Part shown: in pieces, positions 1-5,787 of the stretch
Layout: every line of letters starts with the position of its first letter
Position numbering within the stretch: position 1 is the stretch's first letter
NCBI GenBank assembly: GCA_902767385.1
Contig: CACXHA010000012.1
Location: 1-15,603, forward strand
Direction of reading: 5' to 3'
DNA length: 15,603 nucleotides
From: an uncultured Elusimicrobium sp.
GTDB taxonomy: Bacteria > Elusimicrobiota > Elusimicrobia > Elusimicrobiales > Elusimicrobiaceae
The notes under the pieces: generated by a model
The model's input: only the letters and a program-made list of their open reading frames with translations
The model's database searches: none
What the model was told of the DNA's origin: nothing
Position numbers and translations under genes: made by a program

Positions 1-2289
1 ATACCGGATTATAATGCCCGCACTGGGAATTATAATGATGCCGAAGTAACAGCTGTCTATACAGGTAGCCAAACGGGTGTCAGCTCATTAAGCAGTGTTT
101 CCATAACGCCTGCTGGCGGGGTAGCTGCTACTAGCGGGACGATCCCGGAAAATGGAACTTTAGTAGAATACAAACCCGATGGAGCGGATATATATCGCAA
201 TACCTGGACCAGTTCTTCAGAATATAGTATTGTGGGAGACCGCGATAAAAATGCGGATTTAACCGTTCAAGGGGCTGACAGTAACGAACCGGCTACCGGT
301 ACATATACGGTATATTTAAAGCAAGAAAAGTTGGATGTTACTACCGATACGGATGCGGTGTGGCCTCCTCGTATTTGTAACAGGGATACCGATAGTGATA
401 TCTTTACAAGTGCTACGGGCCCGGTAGACCCTGCCTTAATCAGCCAAAAGAAACGTGCTTGTATCTATGTCAACGATACTACATTTACCAACTATCCTGC
501 CAATGCCCAAGAAGCGGCTTCGGGTGTAGTAGATGTGCGCTTGCAGCCGATTGAGACAATGGACCGCTCTAAACTGAGCGTGGGGGATAACGCTATTAAT
601 ATGGAAGACTGGGATGCGTTATATTTCTACAATCCCAATCCTTCCTCTGCAAAACATACGGCAGAAGAAATTAACAAGTGTAAGAACACCAAAGAAAAAG
701 CAAACTGTCCATATGAAATGTTGCCGGACGGTCAATATCCGTTCTTTATCTCGGCGCGTTCCAACGAACCGTTTAACCGTTATTATTATGACGCGGTTCT
801 TGACGGGGATAATACCACTTATAATAATAAGTCTGGTTCTCCGTTCAAAACCCAAAATGACATTAAACAAGAAAATTACCTCTACGCCTCGGACAAAGTA
901 GTCAGCAAGATTAATGTAACCCGCGGACCGGTGTACTTCTTAGAAGGCATGGTGGATGTGTTCCCCAATGCGCCGCAGTTGTTTAATGCCTCTACAACGA
1001 CCCTTACGTTTATCCCGCCGTATGAGATCAACTTTGCCATTTCTCGTGCGGCTACCGTAGAAGTAGCTATCGTGGCGTTGGAGCCGGGTATGTGTTCCCC
1101 GGTTACGGATAATGTCCTTTCTAGCACCGTCAATGTATATGAATCCCGTACCAATGTAGCCGGGGATATTTGTAAATTCCTCTCTACCATGACCATTATG
1201 AATACGGGGCACTTTGATGCCAACGCTATTCGCAAAATGTATTGGGACGGTACCGATCACAACGGCAACTACGTTAAACCGGGTATTTACGAGTTCCGCT
1301 TAACGGCACGTAACTACCCCGATGCAACGCTGTATGAGCCGACTGTTCAGTCTATCACTAAAAACATTGACCTCTTAAAAGTGTATGACTTATTGGAAAC
1401 GGATAACTATGCCATTGCTTTGCGCGGACAGAATATGAAGATCGGTTATCAGGTTTCTGTACCGATGAAAGTGGCTATCCAAATCTTTAAGCCGGGTACC
1501 ACCATTTATGATTACTCCAAAGGTACGTTACGCAATCCTACCACGGGTAAAGAAGTGAAAGATATTCGTGAAGTGTTAGTACGTTCCATCGTGGGTATCC
1601 GCCCCGGGACCACGCTTATTGAAGAAGTGTGGGACGGCCGCGATTATGCCCAACAAGAAGTACCGGATGGTATCTATCCGTTCCGCTTTGTAACGTCCAT
1701 TGATTCTGCGGCGATTGATAGCGTAACGGGAGAAATTTTATTTGGGGACGATACCTCTACAGACCGTACCAAATGGAAAGTCAACCGCGTGGCTGATGCT
1801 TACCAGTATCAAAACTTACACCGCGCTACGGTTGCCATAGGGGACGGACAGTTCGTCTGTGATGATTGGAAGAAGACAGTGTTCTTCTACCCCAACCCGC
1901 TGCGTGATGCTAGCAAAGGTACGCTGGAAATTACTAAGATGCCGGTTCCGGGTACAGTATCTATCAAGTACTTTAACTTGGCGGGCGACTTGGTGCGCGA
2001 TAGCGATTACACCTGTGTGGATGCAAATAACTATCAAACCACCATGGGTGAAAACCTCTACTTCCAGCCGGATAATAATGTCAGTACCACGCGTTTAACG
2101 CCTGAAGAATTGGATGCGGATGTCGGTTCGTTTAGAAATGTTCGTAATGCGGCGTTACGTTGTAAGTGGGACCGTACCAACCAACACGGCAAGAAAGTGG
2201 CGCGTGGGGTGTATTTTGGGCTGGTGGACTTTAAAGCCTACAACGGGCGCGAACACTGCCAAAAAGTGGTAAAGATTTTAATTCCGTAG
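1..2289 (+). CDS. Large exported surface protein with FlgD-like Ig modules, 5' end outside the window
   Basis: The reading frame is open from base 1, so the true start lies upstream; the GTG at 232 is only an internal codon. The 762 visible residues carry repeated FlgD-type Ig modules, recognisable by a W-D-G-x-D start and a G-x-Y end: visible residues about 415-440, 544-565 and 723-745, with a degenerate copy (D-G-Q-Y-P-F) near 243. Two N-P-N-P or Y-P-N-P boxes sit near 210 and 630. The C-terminus runs from Y-P-N-P through N-L-A-G-D-L-V to G-V-Y-F and K-V-V-K-I, like type A C-terminal domains of type IX secretion cargo, although FlgD-like Ig domains end much the same way. Ten cysteines fall in loosely spaced pairs, which suggests an oxidising extracytoplasmic location. 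It is probably a cell-surface or secreted adhesin or structural protein. There is no terminator before the next gene. Coding status is certain; the role is inferred. Confidence 0.8.
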   Translation: MPDYNARTGNYNDAEVTAVYTGSQTGVSSLSSVSITPAGGVAATSGTIPENGTLVEYKPDGADIYRNTWTSSSEYSIVGDRDKNADLTVQGADSNEPATGTYTVYLKQEKLDVTTDTDAVWPPRICNRDTDSDIFTSATGPVDPALISQKKRACIYVNDTTFTNYPANAQEAASGVVDVRLQPIETMDRSKLSVGDNAINMEDWDALYFYNPNPSSAKHTAEEINKCKNTKEKANCPYEMLPDGQYPFFISARSNEPFNRYYYDAVLDGDNTTYNNKSGSPFKTQNDIKQENYLYASDKVVSKINVTRGPVYFLEGMVDVFPNAPQLFNASTTTLTFIPPYEINFAISRAATVEVAIVALEPGMCSPVTDNVLSSTVNVYESRTNVAGDICKFLSTMTIMNTGHFDANAIRKMYWDGTDHNGNYVKPGIYEFRLTARNYPDATLYEPTVQSITKNIDLLKVYDLLETDNYAIALRGQNMKIGYQVSVPMKVAIQIFKPGTTIYDYSKGTLRNPTTGKEVKDIREVLVRSIVGIRPGTTLIEEVWDGRDYAQQEVPDGIYPFRFVTSIDSAAIDSVTGEILFGDDTSTDRTKWKVNRVADAYQYQNLHRATVAIGDGQFVCDDWKKTVFFYPNPLRDASKGTLEITKMPVPGTVSIKYFNLAGDLVRDSDYTCVDANNYQTTMGENLYFQPDNNVSTTRLTPEELDADVGSFRNVRNAALRCKWDRTNQHGKKVARGVYFGLVDFKAYNGREHCQKVVKILIP

Positions 2290-2298
2290 GAGAGTTCG

Positions 2299-2307
2299 TG
2301 CTATAAT
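2299..2307 (+). promoter_or_regulatory. Probable extended -10 promoter for the PorV/Tad operon
   Basis: TGCTATAAT is a perfect TGn plus TATAAT extended -10 element in the 40-nt gap between the surface protein and the PorV-like gene. I see no good -35 hexamer upstream, which an extended -10 can tolerate. Transcription would start near 2314, leaving a leader of only about 16 nt with the AAGGAA ribosome binding site (2313-2318) at its very 5' end. The gap has no terminator, so read-through from upstream is also possible. Confidence 0.45.
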
Positions 2308-2329
2308 ATAGTAAGGAATAGAAAACTTT

Positions 2330-3307
2330 ATGAAACTATCAAAATTCGTTATTGCAGGTTTACTCGTGGGGGTGCTTAGCACCAACGCGTTGGCTATTCA
2401 CAAGGAAGCCGGTACCAGTGCCGGAGCTTTCTTAAAGATTGATGCCGGTGCTCCACGTGGACAAGCGTTAGGGAACGCCTTTGTTTCGGTGGCAGATGGG
2501 CCGGAAGCTTTGTTTTGGAACCCCGCCGGGGCTGCCAGTGCCACCACGCGCGAAGTGCAGTTTACGTACATGGACTATTTACAAGGTTACAAAGCGCGTA
2601 CACTAGCTTATTTGCAACCTATCGGTAAGACGATTATAGGGCTTAGTGTCAATTACATGGACATGAAAAACTTTGACTTCCGCGATGAGTGGGGAAACCA
2701 AAATCCGGAAGTGGGAGTCCCGGTGCAAAACTTTGTGGGTAGTTTATCCATTGCCCGCGGTTTCTTTAACCAAAAATTGCAATTAGGTGGTACAGCTAAG
2801 TATGTTTCCGAGCGTTTGTATAACGGAAACGGTCATAACTACTACGATAATATCGGCTTTGATGCCGGTGCTAAATTACGTTTAGTAAACTGGCTCGGTT
2901 TAGGCGGTGCTTTAGTAAATTTAGGCGACAAATATGAAATGCCACGTGGTTACCGTTTAGGGGCTGACCTCAATACGCGCTACTTTACTATTTCCGGTGA
3001 ATTTATGAAATACCGCGACGACCGCGCACGCTACGGGGTGGGGTTAGAAGTACATATTCCCGAGGATTTACTCCAAGTTGCTCGGTTTGATTTGCGCGTA
3101 GGTTACTATACACGTGATAACACCGGTATTAATACGGAAGATAGTTGGGTCAAAGAAGTCGGATTAGAAGAAACTTCTCGCGTATCCTTTGGGTTTGGTA
3201 TTTACAGTGCAGAACTCTTTGGTTACGGGGCTTCTATTGATTATGCGGTTACGCCTTTTGGGGCACTTGGGACTTCGCAACAAATTGCGATTTCCTTACA
3301 ATTTTAA
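2330..3307 (+). CDS. PorV/PorQ-family outer membrane beta-barrel protein
   Basis: This 325-residue protein has a clear signal peptide (about residues 1-22, predicted cut after A-L-A). The mature start follows the PorV/PorQ (UPF0164) pattern: S-A-G-A-F-L-K, then R-G-x-A-L-G-x-A-F-V, then an E-A-L-F-W-N-P-A-G box. The rest alternates short amphipathic strands and ends in an aromatic residue (L-Q-F), as expected of a barrel of the FadL-like class. In Bacteroidota PorV serves type IX secretion as a cargo shuttle, but homologues occur widely in phyla where that role is unproven. The start has an AAGGAA site 11 nt upstream and an extended -10 promoter. The Flp prepilin starts 3 nt after its stop, so it is probably co-transcribed with the Tad genes. 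It could give the pilus or the upstream surface protein an outer-membrane partner. Family call firm, function open. Confidence 0.85.
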   Translation: MKLSKFVIAGLLVGVLSTNALAIHKEAGTSAGAFLKIDAGAPRGQALGNAFVSVADGPEALFWNPAGAASATTREVQFTYMDYLQGYKARTLAYLQPIGKTIIGLSVNYMDMKNFDFRDEWGNQNPEVGVPVQNFVGSLSIARGFFNQKLQLGGTAKYVSERLYNGNGHNYYDNIGFDAGAKLRLVNWLGLGGALVNLGDKYEMPRGYRLGADLNTRYFTISGEFMKYRDDRARYGVGLEVHIPEDLLQVARFDLRVGYYTRDNTGINTEDSWVKEVGLEETSRVSFGFGIYSAELFGYGASIDYAVTPFGALGTSQQIAISLQF

Positions 3308-3310
3308 CGT

Positions 3311-3490
3311 ATGTTAAAGTTAAGGAAGATACTTAAAAATAAAAAAGGCCAAAGCGCGGTAGAATATATCATTGTGGCGGCGGGACTGATGGGGGCGTTC
3401 TTATCTTTCTATATATTATATTCACACTTGGTACCCCAGCAGTTTGACCAAGGTGCAAGAGTGATTTTGACGGATTATAGTACAAATTAA
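3311..3490 (+). CDS. flp: Flp/Fap-type prepilin 1 (59 residues), probably a minor pilin
   Basis: A 59-residue frame runs from ATG 3311 to TAA 3488-3490. A basic leader ends in K-K-G; the mature part would begin Q-S-A-V-E-Y, with Glu at +5 and Tyr at +6, the hallmark of class IVb Flp prepilins cut after Gly13. A hydrophobic helix of about 22 residues follows, then a short polar tail. It begins only 3 nt after the PorV stop codon, in the same frame, and has no visible Shine-Dalgarno sequence, so it probably depends on translational coupling to PorV. The second Flp gene has a strong binding site; I infer that this one makes less protein and acts as a minor or initiating pilin. It is short enough to be missed by gene callers with a 60-codon cut-off. 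Confidence 0.88.
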   Translation: MLKLRKILKNKKGQSAVEYIIVAAGLMGAFLSFYILYSHLVPQQFDQGARVILTDYSTN

Positions 3491-3503
3491 AAATTTAGAA
3501 GGT

Positions 3504-3510
3504 GGGAGGA
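3504..3510 (+). promoter_or_regulatory. Strong ribosome binding site that fixes the start of Flp prepilin 2
   Basis: GGGAGGA lies just before ATG 3514, within the purine-rich run GAAGGTGGGAGGA. It makes ATG 3514 the start, rather than the in-frame GTG at 3502, which would sit inside the binding site. Flp prepilin 1 has no such site, which fits high expression of this second pilin. Confidence 0.7.
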
Positions 3511-3513
3511 ATT

Positions 3514-3738
3514 ATGAAATACATCGTAGCCTTACAAAATAAAGTAGACATGCTCAAAGCCAAAGCTTTGGGTACTTTGACCAAGAAAGAAGGTCAAAAC
3601 ACCGTAGAATACGTGCTTATGCTCGTGGTAGTAGTGGGTATTGCTTTGGGCGTGGGGGCCGCTGTAAAAGGTTTCATGCCGGAAGTATATGAGAACGTGA
3701 AACAGAAAATCTTGGGCGGTATCAATAGCGCTAACTAG
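3514..3738 (+). CDS. flp: Flp-type prepilin 2, probable major pilin subunit
   Basis: The protein is 74 residues from ATG 3514. A 27-residue leader, long for Flp, ends in K-K-E-G; cleavage after Gly27 leaves a mature protein starting Q-N-T-V-E-Y, with the Flp-typical Glu at +5 and Tyr at +6. A Val- and Gly-rich transmembrane helix (about 31-53) is followed by a short amphipathic tail rich in charged residues and ending G-G-I-N-S-A-N. Mature length, about 47 residues, is typical of Flp subunits, which polymerise into the pilus shaft through the hydrophobic helix. The strong Shine-Dalgarno sequence suggests it is the abundant subunit. The TadE-like gene starts 3 nt after its stop. Confidence 0.92.
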   Translation: MKYIVALQNKVDMLKAKALGTLTKKEGQNTVEYVLMLVVVVGIALGVGAAVKGFMPEVYENVKQKILGGINSAN

Positions 3739-3741
3739 ACT

Positions 3742-4227
3742 ATGAATATTTTTCGTAGGAAGCGCGGCCAGGTAACGGTAGAGCTGATGCTCATTTTGCC
3801 GGTATTTATGCTGATGATCTTCTTCGTGCTTGAATATGGCAATATCGCTTATCGTACGCTTATTTTAAACCACGCTTCCTATGAGTTTGCTCGTATTGCG
3901 GCATTGGTGGGGGTGGATACTCCCAGTGGGCCGGCCAACCGGACCACCATGCAGCAAAAGGTAGACCAATCAAAACGTAAAGTATTTGGGCGCGAGGCCG
4001 AGCGGCTAAGTGTACAAATACAGGTGGAAACAACCGGTATGGACCCGATGTTTAAAAAACATCGCCACCAAGATGTAGTAGTAACGCTGACCTATCCGGT
4101 GCGGTTAGCTTTCCCGGGGACGAGTTATATTTTAGCGGACGAGCCCCGGCGAGAAGGGATCCGTAAAATACGTGCCACGGCGCGTATGCCCATAGAAAAA
4201 GGGTATTTAAGTTCGGACCAACGCTAA
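3742..4227 (+). CDS. tadE: TadE-like pseudopilin
   Basis: This 161-residue protein starts with a short basic leader (F-R-R-K-R-G) and the processing motif G9-Q-V-T-V-E-L, so the prepilin peptidase would cut after Gly9 with Glu14 at +5. A hydrophobic helix with a proline (L-I-L-P-V-F, about 16-36) leads into the TadE signature E-Y-G-N followed by N-H-A-S-Y-E-F-A-R. The rest is a soluble extracytoplasmic domain. TadE and TadF pseudopilins are processed like Flp and are needed for pilus formation, though they are not the main subunit. No TadF or TadG partner is next to it. It starts 3 nt after the Flp stop with no strong binding site of its own, which suggests coupling. The following 39-nt gap to cpaB is the largest inside the unit and shows no clear promoter. 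Confidence 0.9.
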   Translation: MNIFRRKRGQVTVELMLILPVFMLMIFFVLEYGNIAYRTLILNHASYEFARIAALVGVDTPSGPANRTTMQQKVDQSKRKVFGREAERLSVQIQVETTGMDPMFKKHRHQDVVVTLTYPVRLAFPGTSYILADEPRREGIRKIRATARMPIEKGYLSSDQR

Positions 4228-4266
4228 ACAGATTTGACTAGTTAATTTAAGTTGTAAGGAGAAAAA

Positions 4267-5022
4267 ATGAGAAAAGGTTTTTTATTCCCGCTGCTTTTAG
4301 CCATTTTGGCAGCTATTGTGTATGCCATGATTGTCAGCCGTGCTGAGAAGAAGTTAAATAATGCTAAAAATGTGAAATACGTTTTTGTGCCCACGCGGGA
4401 TATTAAAGAGCGCGAAGTAATTAAGCGCGACTTTGTGAAAACCGTTCCGATCCCGGCCGCTTATCTGCAAAAAGATGCCTTTACTTACACGACGGATGCC
4501 GATTTTAAAGCTATTGAAAATGCGGTAGCGCGTATCCAAATTCCCAAAGGCAACCAAATTTCCAAATATGCCATTACCTCGCTCTCCCCGGAAGCGGGTC
4601 TTTCTAGCAAGATTCCGGTGCAAATGCGCGGTTTTGTAATTAACAATGTACCTGTCACCACGGCCAGTTTAATTAAACCGGATGATAACGTAGATATTTT
4701 GCTTACATTTGCTGCCGTTATGAAGAACGGAACCCAGCAAAACGTGACGGTTACTTTGTTGCAAAATGTAAAAGTATTAGGGGTTGGAAACGATTTGGGG
4801 CAAGGACTTGATGCTAAAACGGCTTCTGCTTTAAAGAATAAAGACGAAGATGCTTCCGCTTATTCAGATAGTACGGCATTAGCGCTTGCTCTTTCTCCTC
4901 GGGATGCACAGTATTTGGCGCTCGCTCAAAAAGAGGGTGACATTTCAGTCATCTTGCGTTCTCACGGAGATGTAACGAATTATTTGATGGAAATTGCCAC
5001 TTTTGAAAAATTATTTAATTAA
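4267..5022 (+). CDS. cpaB: Flp pilus assembly protein CpaB/RcpC
   Basis: The protein has 251 residues, with AAGGAG upstream of the ATG. An N-terminal membrane helix (about 5-22) is followed by a SAF-like domain (about 37-100) that opens with V-P-T-R-D-I-K-E-R-E-V-I, a classic CpaB/RcpC pattern. The RcpC domain then runs from R-G-F-V-I-N-N-V-P-V-T through K-P-D-D-N-V-D-I-L to L-L-Q-N-V-K-V-L-G-V-G. The A-L-A-L-S-P-R-D-A-Q-Y-L-A-L-A segment near the end is also typical of the family. CpaB/RcpC is a periplasmic accessory factor that works with the Tad secretin and may contact peptidoglycan. Its place just before the secretin is the usual Tad order. Confidence 0.92.
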   Translation: MRKGFLFPLLLAILAAIVYAMIVSRAEKKLNNAKNVKYVFVPTRDIKEREVIKRDFVKTVPIPAAYLQKDAFTYTTDADFKAIENAVARIQIPKGNQISKYAITSLSPEAGLSSKIPVQMRGFVINNVPVTTASLIKPDDNVDILLTFAAVMKNGTQQNVTVTLLQNVKVLGVGNDLGQGLDAKTASALKNKDEDASAYSDSTALALALSPRDAQYLALAQKEGDISVILRSHGDVTNYLMEIATFEKLFN

Positions 5023-5033
5023 TGGGATGAGTC

Positions 5034-5780
5034 ATGACAAATAAAAAATTGGTATATGGAGTATCACTTGCAGTTTTGTTAGCTAGCTTGCTCGCTCCGT
5101 CTTGTGTGCAAGCTAAAAAAACGCGGCTTGTGGCAGTCAGTGCCGACGTAGTGGAAATCAGCGGTACTTTGCAAAGTGTAAAGGGGTTTTCTTGGAACCA
5201 GCTCTTTGATTTTGAAGAGGCCACGATTCCGGGTATTTTGTCTTTGGGAGAATTTGAGCGTAAAACGGCAGTTACTACGCGGTTGCGTTTAATGGAAACC
5301 GAAGGACGTGCCCAAGTGCTTTCTAACCCTAAAATCGTTACTTCTTCGGGTAGCCCAGCCAAAATTACGGTGGGCGGTAAAGTTCCGATACCGATTGTGA
5401 ATAACCAAGGGGTTGGGTCGCAGTTGGAAGAGTATGGTATCTTGCTCAACGTGTTGCCGACGATCATCCCCGAACGCAACAACATTATTGACTTGCAAGT
5501 ACAACTTTCTGTTTCCACAGTGGACTATTCCCGTACAGTGGTTATTGGGACGGCTACCGCGCCTTCTTTTACTAATCGTGACGTGGAAACGCACGTAGAA
5601 CTGAGCAGTGGGGAAACCCTTGTGATTGGGGGCTTAAAGAGCAGCGCCCGCAACGTGAGTGAAGACCGTGTGCCGTTCTTGGGTAAATTGCCTTTAATTG
5701 GGCTTTTGTTTAAGAGCAAAGACACGACGGAAGAACAACGCTCTTTGTTCTTATTTATTACAGTAGAAATCGTAGAATAA
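5034..5780 (+). CDS. rcpA: Short Tad-type secretin (CpaC/RcpA-like), outer membrane pore
   Basis: The protein is 248 residues with a signal peptide (predicted cut after V-Q-A, about residue 27). The mature part opens almost directly with the start of the secretin domain (V-V-E-I-S near 40), followed by V-L-S-N-P-K-I-V-T, the G-G-K-V-P-I-P-I segment, E-Y-G-I-L-L-N-V-L-P, and the closing V-P-F-L-G-K-L-P-L-I-G-L-L-F signature (about 208-221). Secretins form the multimeric outer-membrane channel through which the pilus exits. Known CpaC/RcpA proteins are roughly twice as long because of N-terminal periplasmic domains (N0/N1, BON), and these are absent here. There is a cysteine in the signal region (A-P-S-C), but it is a poor lipobox, so I favour signal peptidase I. 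It sits 11 nt after cpaB and 7 nt before the fusion ATPase. Confidence 0.88.
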   Translation: MTNKKLVYGVSLAVLLASLLAPSCVQAKKTRLVAVSADVVEISGTLQSVKGFSWNQLFDFEEATIPGILSLGEFERKTAVTTRLRLMETEGRAQVLSNPKIVTSSGSPAKITVGGKVPIPIVNNQGVGSQLEEYGILLNVLPTIIPERNNIIDLQVQLSVSTVDYSRTVVIGTATAPSFTNRDVETHVELSSGETLVIGGLKSSARNVSEDRVPFLGKLPLIGLLFKSKDTTEEQRSLFLFITVEIVE

Positions 5781-5787
5781 ATAACTT

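Noticed and set aside
232..2289. GTG at 232 as the start of the surface protein
   Set aside because: The frame stays open with similar composition back to base 1, there is no ribosome binding site or signal peptide at 232, and the protein type is exported, so the start must be upstream of the window.
3502..3738. GTG 3502 as the start of the second Flp prepilin
   Set aside because: It lies within the ribosome binding site GGGAGGA that serves ATG 3514.
4228..4266. Internal promoter before cpaB (TTGACT at 4234-4239)
   Set aside because: No -10 element at a workable distance; the 39-nt gap shows only the AAGGAG site.
5087..5104. Lipoprotein signal (A-P-S-C) in the secretin
   Set aside because: The residues before Cys do not fit a lipobox; an A-x-A-like signal peptidase I site (V-Q-A) follows directly.
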